A program made the translations under genes and the position numbers. A stretch of 64,000 nucleotides of DNA, from the NCBI GenBank assembly GCA_029204045.2, contig CM055067.1, positions 23,758,838 to 23,822,837 of the forward strand. The letters run 5' to 3'. The number at the start of each line of letters is the position of its first letter. Positions within the stretch are counted from its first letter, which is position 1. Below the pieces are notes generated by a model. It was not told the origin of the DNA and made no database searches. It worked only from the letters and a program-made list of their open reading frames with translations. Positions 22,446 to 33,840 of this stretch are shown here, piece after piece. This stretch comes from Tillandsia leiboldiana (Eukaryota > Streptophyta > Magnoliopsida > Poales > Bromeliaceae).

Positions 22446-23923
22446 CGGTTATGCGACTTCTAACCTTGGTGGTCAAGCCGACATTATTTGAGAAGATCCG
22501 GGAGGGACAGCAGACCGACCCACACTTACAGCGCGTACGAGACAAGATTTCCCTGGACCAAGAGAGCGATTTTGCGGTGGAAGGCGACGGCACCCTACGG
22601 TTCCGCGGACGGATCTGCGTGCCGGATTCGACGGAGTTGAAGGAGAAAATCTTGACAGAGGCACACCGGGCCCCTTATGCGGCACATCCAGGGGGCACGA
22701 AGATGTACAGGGACCTCAAACAGATCTACTGGTGGCCCAAAATGAACGGGGACGTCACCCGACACGTAGCTCATTGCCTAGTGTGCCAACAGATAAAGGC
22801 CGAGCATCAGCGGCCAGCAGGGAAGCTACAGCCTCTACCGGTACCGGAGTGGAAGTGGGATCAGATCACCATGGACTTTGTCACGGGTTTTCCACGCTCA
22901 CAACAGGGCCACGACGCGATTTGGGTCATAGTCGACCGGTTAACCAAGTCGGCACACTTCCTGCCAATTCATACGACCTGGACCCGAGAACGGCTAGCTC
23001 AAGCCTATATTAGCGAGATCGTGAGACTACATGGAGTGCCGGCATCGATCACCTCGGACAGAGACACGTGTTTTGTCTCGAAGTTTTGGCAGAGCCTTCA
23101 GCGGGCTATGGGGACCAGACTACAGTTCAGCACAGCCTACCACCCTCAGACGGACGGACAGTCAGAGCGTGTGATACAAACCCTCGAAGACCTGCTTCGC
23201 GCCTGTGTGCTTGATTGGGGGTGCAGTTGGTCACGCTACCTACCTCTTGTGGAATTCGCCTACAACAACAGCTACCAGGCCAGCATCCAGATGGCGCCCT
23301 ACGAAGCCTTATATGGAAGGCGCTGCCGATCCCCGATTTGTTGGGACGACTTGGGAGAACGGAAGTTCTTGGGACCCGATTTAGTGGAGGAAACTGAAGA
23401 GAAGGTACGCCTTATCAAACAGCGTCTGCTGACCGCCCAGAGTCGCCAGAAGAGCTACGCAGACCAAAGGCGCCGCGACCTGGAATTCCAAGTGGGAGAG
23501 AATGTCTTTTTGCGGGTCTCACCGTCCAGAGGAGTCAAGCGTTTCGGGCTGAGGGGCAAGCTGAGCCCACGGTTTGTGGGGCCTTTCGAAATTTTGGAGC
23601 GCATTGGCCCAGTGGCTTACCGCCTTGCCCTACCCCCAAACCTCGACCGAGTCCACGACGTCTTCCACGTCTCGATGCTCCGGAAGTACCTCTCCGACCC
23701 CTCACATATCCTGGACGCTTCTACACTCGAACTTAGGGAGGATCTGAGTTTCGAGGAAACCCCGGTGAGAATCCTGGCAAGGGAAACTAAAGCACTGCGA
23801 AATCGAACCATCCTCTACGTGAAAGTACTCTGGAGCAACCATGAGGAGCGAGAAGCAACTTGGGAGCTGGAATCTAAAATGAGGGAGTGCTACCCCGACC
23901 TTTTCACCACCACCCGAGTTTGA
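22446..23923 (+). pseudogene. Gypsy integrase with C-terminal chromodomain (pol 3' fragment)
   Basis: Integrase inserts element cDNA into nuclear DNA; the chromodomain is thought to steer it to modified chromatin. Reading from the Sirevirus junction, an H-H-C-C zinc-binding domain comes first (EAHRAPYAAHPG, then HCLVCQQIK). The DDE core follows: Asp in TMDFVTGFP, Asp in ITSDRDTCF, Glu in DGQSERVIQTLED. A GPF/Y-type segment (RFVGPFEILERIG) and a chromodomain (LYVKVLWSNHEEREATWEL) end the protein at TGA 23,921-23,923. These traits place it in the chromoviruses, probably Tekay. The 490-codon frame is intact but lacks everything before integrase, so it is a fragment. ATG 22,451 is only the first in-frame Met, not a real start. 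Confidence 0.93.
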
Positions 23924-23960
23924 GTTTGAAGGACGAAACTCGTTTTTTAGAGGTGAGTGG

Positions 23961-26885
23961 TGTAATAACCGCGGGTTTATTTTCTTTTTGGCCTTTCCTT
24001 TGAAGTTTTATTGAACCACTTTTCGACTAAGGGGCCCGGGGTGTGATTTATTTTTTCTTCGTTCTGGGCAGACCGTCGGGGCTCGCGGGTATTTTTGGAT
24101 AATAAAGCTCGCGAAACGGAGACCGACGGCGCGATCGGTTTTGGATTCCGACTCCGGAATCTCCCGGAATAAATTCCGGAAGTTCGTTTAGCAGTTCAGG
24201 CGACTTACACGATTATCGAGGCGAGCCGGACCCTGGTTAGTACCCAAACTGGTTTTACTTATAGTCAAAGGTGGGTTTTTCCTTTTCCGCTTCTTGATTC
24301 ACCCGATCACCCAATTCTGTGACTTAGGGTTTTTGGGATCAAGTCCCCGTCAATTGCACCCAAACAGCTAATTAACCCTTGGGAAACTAGGGTTCCCGAT
24401 CGTTCCCCTTTCTTGTGAGTGAGAGCCCCTTTTTCTTCCCCATCTCTAACAAGACGGCGTGAAGAACCGGGATCGTGACAAGGAGAAGAGAAGAGATTGA
24501 TCGCCTCCCCGCAAAGATCCGACGAACGCGAAGAGGACGATCCCTCTCCTTCGCCCGGTACCGACGAAAACAAGGTGAGCCGTGCTTTCGTTTTCGTTCC
24601 TTGTCTTTTCTCGTTACGAACGAGGGGGGGGGGGGGGGGTTTCTTGATTTCGTCGAAGGTGGAGGGAGAGGGGCGAGCCACCCGCATGCGGGGCGCCGCG
24701 CGGGGCAACCCGCGCATGCGGGGGCGCCGCGCGGGGCACCCACATGCAGGGCGCCGCGCTGCGCAACCCGCACATGCGGGGGCGCCGCGCAGGGCACCCG
24801 CATGCGGGGTGCCGCGCGGGGCAGCCCGCGCATGCGGGGGCACCGCGCGGGGCAACCCGCGCATGCGGGGCGCCGCGCTGGGCAGCCCGCGCATGCGGGG
24901 GCACCGCTCGGGGCAACCCGCGTATGCGGGGGCGCCGCGCGGGGCACCCGCATGCGGGGCGCCGCGCTGCGCAACCCGCGCATGCGGGGGCGCCGCGAGG
25001 GGCACCCGCATGCGGGGCGCCGCGCTGGGCAGCCCGCGCATGCGGGGGGGCACCGCGCGGGGCAGCCCGCGCATGCGGGGGCGCCGCGCGGGGACCCGCA
25101 TGCGGGGCGCCGCGCTGGGCAGCCCGCGCATGCGGGGGCACCGCGCGGGGCAGCCTGCGCATGCGGGGGTGCCGCGCGGGGCACCCGCATGCGGGGCGCC
25201 GCGCGGGGCAGCCCGCGCATGCGGGGGCACCGCGGGGGGCAGCCCGCGCATGCGGGGGCACCGCGCGGGGCACCCGCATGCGGGGCACCGCGCGGGGCAG
25301 CCGCGCATGCGGGGGCACCGCGCGGGGCAGCCCGCGCATGCGAGGCGCCGCGCGGGCAACAGGGCGGCGCAGTGCTTAACCGCCGCCGTCGAGAGCGGGT
25401 TAGTGTTCGGGGCTTTTCTTTGATTTCATCTATCGGGTTTTGACTTCCCGCCCGGGGATCCTGTTTGTAGCTTCGGGGAGCGTGCCGGGACACGGGGGAG
25501 TCGAGCGTGGAACGTTATAAGTGACAGGTGGGTTTTATTTTTAAGTTTTAGCATTTAGCTCTATCATGTTGGACGGGGTCAATCTTATGTGTACTTGGGT
25601 TAAATACTGATGGGTGATAGACACTACACGTTTAATTGTGCTGACTCTTAAAAATTCTATGGATCTCGTACTTGGGTTAAACATTGTAGGAAGGCATAAA
25701 TTAATCGCTTATGGTCTTACGGTTCTTATGCTTGGATATATGCTGTTTCACATGGTTCGCTTACACGTATTTATATATGTCGTTTCATATACTGTTTCAT
25801 ATAGTTCTCATGCATGGATATGTATATATTGTTTCACGGTTACTATGCTCAAGGTTGCAACACGCGCACCCGCGGTTTGGCCACCGCGAAGGGTGCGCTT
25901 TTCCGGAAAAGCGGTCTATGACCCGTGTATACCCACGAGGTGACGTAGTGGGGCCCCTTATTAGTGGTGGGGTCTGAGGCGCCGAGGTGCGAGCGGTGCG
26001 ACCCGTCGGTTTAGTTGTCCGACGCGGTCGGGTTTTTGCAGGTACGGTATGGGCCGTCGGTTTAGTTGTCCGACGTGGCCGGGTATTGCGGGACATGGGA
26101 GTACAGGTTATCGTTTCCCTCGTGAGGGAGTGGTTGCTCCGGTTGTCTTCACGGTTTGTTTTATTATATTGTCCTGCTCTACTATTATTCGTCACTGACT
26201 TCCCACTTCGTGACAGGGTCCAGACGGGGGGAGAGGTAGGCGACGGTGAGGACGGGGCAGGAGCTTCTGGGTCGCTGGGGACCCTGGACTGTTTTCCTTC
26301 TGCATCTTTACATTTCATTTACGTTGTAGTTATTTGTGAGGTTCTCGATACCCTCGTGGGGTCGGTGTGGATGTCGGCATGGTCTCTATTCGGTGGTTCT
26401 CTTATGCATTTATCTTTCCTTTTGTTTCTCTTGGCTGTTTGAAAAAGAAAAAGAAAACCCAAGAAAAGACTGCGAAAACTGTTTTTAAAATTTAAGTGTC
26501 GTGTGGGCACTGATTTCAAAACCCTGTGGATTTATGCTGCTTTCGAACACGTTTTCAAAACTTGAGTGCTGGGTAGGCACCGTTTCAACGACTGTGGATT
26601 TATCCTTTCAAAATGATCGGCCGTGCGTTTTAATAAATTGTGGTACTAGTTGTATGTTAGTGACTGTTGTGATTGAATGGTTGCTTGTGTTGGGAACATG
26701 TACTAAACGCTACGCCGTGCATATACAGAGGAGACTCTGTCCGTTTGCAGAGAGATTCTGTATATGCGGCGGGTCTGGGCATGCGCTGGGGAAGAGAGGT
26801 TTTCTTTTATCAAAAAAAAATGCATACGTCAAATGTTTGACTTTTGTGAATCGTTTCCGCTAAAACAAACCCCCGGGGCGTGACA
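23961..26885 (+). repeat. 3' LTR of Gypsy element B
   Basis: Starts TGTAATAACC after a weak purine tract (AGAGGTGAGTGG) and ends CGGGGCGTGACA. At 2.9 kb it is long. It contains a G-run (about 24,625-24,640), a GC-rich tandem array (24,683-25,366), and a 3' part matching the LTR remnant at 28,939-29,682. All open frames in it are by-products of composition. Confidence 0.82.
24683..25366. repeat. GC-rich minisatellite of 31- and 27-bp units inside the LTR
   Basis: About two dozen units of two related kinds. The long unit contains CCGCGCGGGGCAGCCCGCGC followed by ATGCGGGGGCA (31 bases). The short unit contains CCGCGCGGGGCACCCGCATG followed by CGGGGCG (27 bases). Each has a GCATGC palindrome. 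The units alternate irregularly. Stop codons are rare in this composition, so long frames are open on both strands; none resembles a protein family. Confidence 0.92.
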
Positions 26886-27563
26886 ATAACCTGAAGACTT
26901 AGAAGAGGATGCCTTTTCCGAAGAATAGTTAGTAGGAAATGTCATTTCATAAGTTTGTAAAGAACCAACTAATTCTTCTACACGGATTTCGTCCGGGTGT
27001 TTAATAGTTTCATTGGCTGTAACCTTGGAACGAAATCTTTCAGGAAGAGTTCTTAAGATCTTTCTTACAATTTTAAATTCTGGAATCTTCTCTCCCAAGT
27101 TAGCACATGAGTTTACGATGTCTTGCAATCGTGTGTAATAGTCTGTGAACGATTCATTTTCTGCCATGAAAATAGAGTCAAACTTGCTCGTAAGCATTTG
27201 CAGTTTCTGAATCTTCACAAGGTTAGTTCCCTCATGCGTAACTTGAAGAACATCCCAGATTTCTTTCGCAGTCTCACATGCCGAGACACGAGAGAACTCT
27301 GTTTGTGATAAGGCATTAAATAAAGCATTTATTCCCTTGCCATTGTAAGAAGATATATCACTCTCTTCCTTGGTCCATTTCGACCTAGGTTTGATGGTGC
27401 GAACATCACCAATAAATTCAGTTGGATTAGACCATCCTAATTCAATTGATTGCCACACCCGTTCGTCGATGGAAATTAAAAAGGCTTTCATCCGTACTTT
27501 CCAGTACGCATAATTTGTTCCATCGAAGAACGGGGGTCTGTTGATGTTTCCACCTTCAACCAT
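26886..27563 (-). pseudogene. Sirevirus B gag N-terminal part
   Basis: The minus-strand frame opens at ATG 27,561-27,563 (MVEGGNIN) and stays open for 226 codons through the UBN2-like domain (WQSIELGW, ETAKEIWDVLQ, DYYTRLQDIVNSC) to the Gypsy B LTR junction. It is the same protein as the broken gag of Sirevirus A but without its frameshifts, and is a useful reference for them. The zinc knuckles and all of pol are cut off. Confidence 0.88.
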
Positions 27564-27596
27564 TGTTTACAACCCTATTCCCTCTCTGATACCACT

Positions 27597-28938
27597 TGTT
27601 GGGTTATATGAATAATAGGATCTAAATAGGGGAAAAAACACCTAGAGGGGGGTGAATAGGTGTAAACCATAAACACTCAAAAATATTTGCGATATAAAAA
27701 CCCAATGCGGAAAAATAAATAACACGCAGAGATTTTTACGTGGAAAACTCCAAACCGGAGTAAAAAACTACGGGACCGATAACACGGTGAAATCCACTAG
27801 AATTAAACACGTACAAGGTGATATACCGTACTCACAGACGACTCAACCTTTTCCATACGCTCCTAGTTGATCTTCTCCGCTCACTCCACGACGCTTCTCG
27901 AATCCACGATGTGCGTCCAACGCCGAATCCACGGCGTCCAACGTCGAGTCCACGACGTCCGACCGAATCCACGGTCTTCACCCAGTAGCACGCTTCGAAT
28001 CCACGAACGTACCTCGCTCCGAATCCACGAGAGCGGTTGCACCTTGAATCCACAAGGCCACGCGAGTCCACGCGCCGATTTTGGGGTAAATCGTTGTTTT
28101 TTGGGTGGTGATGATCCGCCGAATACTTAGATTAGAAATAGATCGGAAATACCATCTAAGTATTCATTGATTTGATTCTACTCAGAATATGAGTATCAAA
28201 ACCTAGAATCAAATCAATCAATATAGATGAAGAAACATAAGATTAAATCTAGTATTTCCTTTCTTCTCTATATGTGGATCTTAGGCCGTATATAAGATTG
28301 TATTTTATTATGACGGCTATTTTGATTAACCCTAGAAAAAGAATCATAGGGTCTATTTATAGGTTAGAAACCCTTGGAAGAAGATAAGGATCAAAAACTA
28401 ACCTTTTCTGGAGTTTTTACATGACGACGATCCGGATCGGAGATCAGCGATCCGGATTGCAGTAGCGAGAAAAACAGATTCCAGAAAAACGAAGGTTCGG
28501 GATCCGGATCGAAGTGCTTGATCCGGATCGTTCATACAGTTCACCAAACATCAACGTTCGGGATCCGGATTGCGAAGCCTGATCCGGATCGTTCAAATAA
28601 AATGGTAAACTCAGTGTTCGGGATCCAGATCAAGGGAAGCTACGATCCGGATTGAACTGGTGTATGAACGAACCACCTTCGGGATCCGGATCGAACAGTC
28701 TGATCCGGATCCTGAACATGTCCCGTGTCCAGTTTTTGATATTTATGCAATAACAAATCCATCCAAGTGTTTCTACGCTATAAGAAGTATTCGGATCACC
28801 AAAGATATTAAGTTAAACATACCTGATCCTTTTGAATTCTTCTTTCTTGAGATTGAGTTATATGATCCAACTTCCTTTACCTTCAATCTTCAAGACTTAA
28901 CCGAATTCACGAAATACGCCAACTCAAATTCCGTAACA
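27597..28938 (-). repeat. 5' LTR of Sirevirus B (inverted)
   Basis: On the plus strand it starts TGTTGGGTTA and ends TTCCGTAACA; reversed it matches the Sirevirus A LTRs end to end. The palindrome cluster lies at about 28,429-28,715 and the TATA box at 28,354-28,361. The 5 bases on its right, agtgg, would be one half of a target duplication within a Gypsy LTR. Confidence 0.9.
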
Positions 28939-29682
28939 AGTGGAATGCTCTGGTGTATCGGTTTGTTCATTACAGTTTTATAGCATTTACTTGTTTATCA
29001 TCTACTTTATCAGTCACTGACTACCCACACTGTGACAGGTCCGAGCAGGGGTGGGAACCGGGACGACGGTGAGGTAGCGTTTAGAGGACCTTAGCCGTTG
29101 AGGCTAATGAACTTTTCAGTTTTACGGTTATCTTTTATTGTTCTTGGTTAGTAATCTGTGATTGCTTGTGAATGGATTATTGTGGATGTTGGGTTGAGAT
29201 CTTAGCTTATGAATGACATCTTCTATCTGTGATTGTTGAGACTTATGTATGCGGCTTGCTTTCAAATATCAAAATGGTTTCAAAAGTGTTTTCAAACCAA
29301 GTGTCGTGTGGGCACTGATTTCTAAACTCGTGGATTTATCCTTTCAAGCAATGTTGCCGCTTAAAAGAGATTGCGAAAACGTTTTGTAAAATCGGGTGTC
29401 GTGTGGACACCGTCTTTCAAACCTATGGATTTATCCTTTCATTGCGATGTAGTGATTATGACTATATGGTTAAGTGTGATCTCTCCTTCTGATTGCTCAA
29501 TGATTGCATGGTTAAAGTACTAGTCGTGTTCGGAACGCCGTACACATACAAAGGAGGCTCCGCCCGTTTGGGGAGTGAATTTGTATATGTGGCGGGTCTG
29601 GCGCGCACCGGAGGCAAGGTTAATTTAAAGAAAAAAAATATATATACATTTTTCCGCTCTTTTAGAACCTCCGGGCGTGACA
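28939..29682 (+). repeat. 3' part of a Gypsy LTR (element C)
   Basis: This follows the last part of the Gypsy B LTR: GTCACTGACT and GTGACAGG motifs with a GACGGTGAGG block, GTGTCGTGTGGGCACTG, and a GTGTTCGGAAC...GGCGGGTCTGG block, ending CGGGCGTGACA. The match starts at once after the Sirevirus B LTR, so Sirevirus B inserted in this LTR. Its left part is not in view. Confidence 0.75.
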
Positions 29683-29778
29683 CCCGCGCAGCGTAGATCG
29701 CGACCGTGTGGCCCGGGGGAAGAGAGAGAGTGGAGAGGAAAGGGGGGGGAGAGAGAGAGAGAGAGGACGGGAAAGGGG

Positions 29779-29843
<65 letters not shown>

Positions 29844-29986
29844 GATGAGGAGATTCAGATTTTTTTTTTTTTTTTTTTTTTGTAGAGAGAGATAAGAAAG
29901 AGGGAACCGAGTAAGAAAGAGAAACCGGGAGGAACCGGTTGTGCAAAAGTCGAAATTGTAAGTTCTTTAAAACTGCCAATTAATAA
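29683..29986. repeat. GA-rich microsatellite and T-run
   Basis: Short spacer between the Gypsy C LTR and the first Harbinger element. It holds GA repeats (about 29,726-29,850) and a run of about 23 T (29,859-29,881). No gene is supported. The TAA at 29,984-29,986 is the target duplication of the next element. Confidence 0.85.
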
Positions 29987-30814
29987 GGGGCCGTTTGGTA
30001 TTGGGATGGAACCGGGAATAAGGGGGTTATCCCCCTTATTCTACCAAACGCATCTGGAATCAACCGGTATTGCTTATCCCAGTACAACTAGAATAACCTG
30101 GAATAACAGTTCTTACCTATTATTTTATAATTTTTTTTTTTACCAAACTACCCATCCTCCCCTCCTTTCTCTCTTCCTAATACACTCTCATCATCACAAA
30201 TCCCTCTCTCTCCTCTCTCTCTTTTCCTTATTCCCAATACATTCTCATCATCACAAATCCCTCTCTCTCCTCTCTCTCTCTTTTTAATTTAATTGGATGT
30301 TAAATTAAATATTATTTTCAAAATTTTAGAAATTTTATTTTGATTTTGATTTTATCATAATTTTTGTAAGGCTTTAAATTTTAAAATTTTATATTCAAAA
30401 TTTTAACTTTAATTTTAACAAATAAAAGATTAAATTAAATATTATTTTCATAAAATATAATTTGAAATTTGATTTTGATTTTGATTTTGATTTTGATTTT
30501 TATTTTGATTTTGATTTTGATTTTGATTTTAATTTTATCTTAATTTTTGTAAGGCTTTAATCAATTAATTAAAACGAAGAAAGTAAAAGTTATTATTTGA
30601 AAATTAAAAAATTTTATGTTTAAAATTTATAATTTAAAATTAATATTATAAAATTTTAAATTTTAAAATTTAAATGTTGAAATTTTGTATTTAAAATTTT
30701 AAATTTAATTTGAAAAAATAAAATGTTAAATTAAATATTATTTTTAAAAAATATAATTTGATTATAATTTTGATTTTATCTTAATTTTTTTAAATATTGC
30801 AACATCGTTCCCGT

Positions 30815-31060
30815 TTAGGGTGCAATGTCTTATTGCTATGGCTTGCTGCGTCATACATAATTTTATTCGTAGAAATCAGGGTAGTGATCGATATTTCTTC
30901 GATTGAGTTGACCAACCTGCTACCGTTGTGGAAGAGGATGACGAAGGTATTTAATTTCCTGGTGCATCATTGCCTGGTGCATCAGACTCACGGCGGGGCG
31001 ACGCCATTTGAACGGATCTTACAAATCAATTATGGAATAATAGAAGTTAGTCCGGCGATA
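30815..31060 (+). pseudogene. Harbinger transposase C-terminal remnant in E1
   Basis: In more than one frame this reads QCLIAMACCVIHNFI, then RRNQGSDRYF and later a GASDSRRGDAI-like tail with LTNQLW. It is clearly parallel to the transposase end in E2 (QCRIALACCVIHNFIKRHQG...). Stops and frameshifts break it, and the catalytic DDE part is absent. It shows that E1 derives from a transposase-bearing element. Confidence 0.72.
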
Positions 31061-31347
31061 ATTACGTAGATAAAAAAATTATTGTTATAAACAGATGTGT
31101 GTTTAGACTGATGTATAAACATGTAAGTCTGTTAAATTCGGTACTGAAATTAAATATAAATTGTATATATTAGTAGGGAAGTAATATGGAATTTATAGCG
31201 AACAAATAGAATATGCTTTTTTCCATTAAACAAAATATTTTTTGAAAAATATAATGAAAAATTTTTTTTAATAAAAAAATTAGAGCAAATGAAATTTTAA
31301 ATTAAATATTATTTTTATAAAATTTAATTTAATTTTTTTTAATTTAT

Positions 31348-31962
31348 CACATAATAAAGCTCAAGGGCAAAAATTTACAAATATTTAGCAAATATACGAT
31401 TTTTGCAAATTTTAAAAAAAAATTATGTTAAAAATTTATTATTTAAAATTAATATTATAAAATTTTAAATCTTATAATTAAAATGTTGAAATTTTATATT
31501 TTAAATTTTAATTTTAATTTTAGAAAATAAAATGTTAAATTAAATATTATTTTTAAATAATATAATTTAATTATGATTATAATTTTATTTTTATTTTTTT
31601 AAACCATTAATCCATTAATTAAAATGAGAAAAATGATTTTACCAAATTTTTATCACATAATAAAGCTTGAGGGCAAAAATTTCCAAATATTTAGCAAATA
31701 TACGATTTTTGCAAATTTTAAAAAAATTTTATGTTAAAAATTTATTATTTAAAATTAATATTATAAAATTTTAAATCTTATAATTAAAATGTTGAAATTT
31801 TATATTTTAAATTTTAAATTTAATTTGAGAAAATAAAATGTTAAATTAAATATTATTTTTAAATAATATAATTTAATTATGATTATAATTTTATTTTTAT
31901 TTTTTTAAACCATTAATCCATTAATTAAAATGAACTAATTAGATTTTAACAACTTTTATCAC
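31348..31962. repeat. 306-bp tandem repeat in E1
   Basis: The motif CACATAATAAAGCT...GAGGGCAAAAA recurs at 31,348 and 31,654, with a shorter form at 31,960, giving a constant period of 306 bases. The units are AT-rich and non-coding. A GATTTT hexamer array also lies upstream (about 30,470-30,535). Confidence 0.75.
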
Positions 31963-33840
31963 ATATTAACTCTTGAGGGCAAAAAGATAATTTACCCAAC
32001 TTAACCTCTTTATTCCTTTTATTCCTCATTATTAAACCAAACACAAAATCTCTTATCCCTGGAACCATCCCAAACGCTTTTTCGCTCTAGTTCCGTACTT
32101 TATACTTATCCCAGGTTTAGCTAATTCTACCTTAACCCCATTCCAAACGCACCCTAAGGCAGCATTTGGTTGGGGGATAAAGGGGGAATAACCCCCTTTA
32201 TCCCCCTATTCTTGCCAAACATCATACAAAAAAGACAGAGGATAAAATTTTTTTTTATCCCCTTCTTAACGGGTTATCCTAGGATAACCCGTTAAGATTT
32301 ATCCCCCCACCCCCTTGGAATAGGGTTTATCCCGGGGGCAGTGAATGGGAATTTACTTTTCCCACCCACTGCCCTCCCATCTTCTCTCCCCTCCCATCTC
32401 CTCCGTAGCTGGCATCCTCTTCTCTCTACTCCCTCCATCGACGAGCTCGGCATTGAATGGGATGGAATTTACTTTTCCCACCCATCTCCCCTCCCATCTC
32501 CTCGAATCCTTCGTCTTCCTCCTCTCACCCTCTCCCTCTCGGCCGCTCCCTCAACCGACGCTGGGCAGTGAATGGGATTTATGGTTCCACCCACCGCCCT
32601 TCCCATCTCCTCGAAACATTCTCCCCTCATCTCTTCTTCTCCCCTCACCTTCTCCCTCAACCGGTGCTAAGCCATCAATGACCCTGCTCAACCGGTGCTA
32701 AGCCATCATGATGGAGATCCTACGATGAGATTCGAGGCACCCACTTTTGGCTTTGGTGTCGCTTCGATTGCGCCGTCGACTCTGCCCTTTTGTGTCGCTT
32801 CGATTCTGCCCTTTTTGTGTCGCTTGGATGAGATCTGAGGCACTCTCCTCTCAACTCCCCCCTCTATAAAGTGATCGGTGGATTTTGGAAGATCTGTCAA
32901 CTACAGCCACCATTGTGCAAGATCTCTTCCAGATCTTGCTTCCGCGTGAGTTCACCCCTCTCTCCCTCTGTTAACCAGCAGTAATATTACCATTTTCTCC
33001 CCTCTATATATTGATATGAACTAGTAGTGAAAATCTCATGTGTTAAGTCTGTGTTGGCTGGTGGCTGTTATCTGATATTTGTTGGCTTTCTTTGAAGTTG
33101 CTGTGGCTTAGAGCAGATTGAGGTATTATCTCTAATTTCAAAACTTTATTTTAGATGCCTCTGTCATGTTTTTTGGTATATTACAATATATTACAATATT
33201 GTAATATATTGTATAGTTTGATAGTTTTCACATAGCCTCAGAATATCCTCAGATTGGAAGGTAAGGTAAAGAAAATGGGGAAAAAAAAAGTTTACTTTTA
33301 GCTACAGGTTGGAAGTTAAGTTGCAAACATAATAAATCAGAGTCCACATATATATTTTAATATATGTTATCTTAAGAGGCAGTGAATGGAATTTCTTTTA
33401 TAATATGGTTCCAGCATGTCGTCAGACAGATCACATAGCCGCCGGTTGGAATTAAAGATGCAGCTACCTGATTTTTTGGAAAATAGTTGCATTCGGCTAG
33501 ATTGGAATGGGCAAAAATAAAATAAAGTGGGGCGATGATGTAGGGGCAGGATATTATTTGATATCCATGGCAGGGTGGCATGTTTTTAAAAATGTTGTTG
33601 CCGTTATGAATGTCTTGTTGATCCTACCCCCTGAGCCTTCAAAAGAACAATCTCTTTACTTGACATTGTAGTGAAACAAGTGTTATTTGATTGGTTTATA
33701 TATCTAATATTTGTCCTATGCAACCTAGATGGCTCATTCAAAAGCAACTTTGAATCCTTTTGGTAAGAACAAAGGCCCTATTATTGATGTCCCCTCGGGT
33801 GATAGCCAAAGTATTGATTGCCTATAAAATCTGTGATGAA

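Larger units (their letters stand above)
22446..26885 (+). mobile_element. Chromodomain Ty3/gypsy element B, 3' portion
   Basis: The piece consists of the integrase-chromodomain end of pol and a complete 3' LTR. The 5' LTR, gag, protease and RT are not present in the window. Pol is cut at its left by the 3' LTR of Sirevirus A, so Sirevirus A inserted into this element. Its right LTR end abuts the inside of an inverted Sirevirus gag, so this element itself inserted there. Confidence 0.85.
26886..28938 (-). mobile_element. Sirevirus-like Copia element B, 5' end, inverted
   Basis: On the minus strand this reads LTR (28,938 to 27,597), primer site (27,594 to 27,583, slightly mutated), then gag until the junction with the Gypsy B LTR at 26,885. 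It belongs to the same family as Sirevirus A. Its 3' portion is missing here and should lie on the far side of the Gypsy B insertion, beyond the gap. Confidence 0.87.
29987..32154. mobile_element. PIF/Harbinger element E1 (non-autonomous, 2.2 kb)
   Basis: Terminal inverted repeats are GGGGCCGTTTGG... on the left and ...CCAAACGCACCC on the right, flanked by TAA at 29,984-29,986 and 32,155-32,157. This three-base T(A/T)A duplication and the TIR are typical of PIF/Harbinger and Tourist-like MITEs. The inside is AT-rich with tandem repeats and a broken transposase tail. It is the apparent long form of E3. Confidence 0.85.

Noticed and set aside
24307..25493. Several 210-370-codon open frames on both strands across the GC-rich array
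   Set aside because: All translate the 31/27-bp repeat in different frames (repeating Arg-Gly-Ala-Pro-Cys units). Composition and repeat period explain the lack of stops and no protein family is matched.
29677..29979. Open frames in the GA-rich stretch
   Set aside because: They encode only Arg-Glu or Ser-Leu repeats from a GA microsatellite and a T-run.
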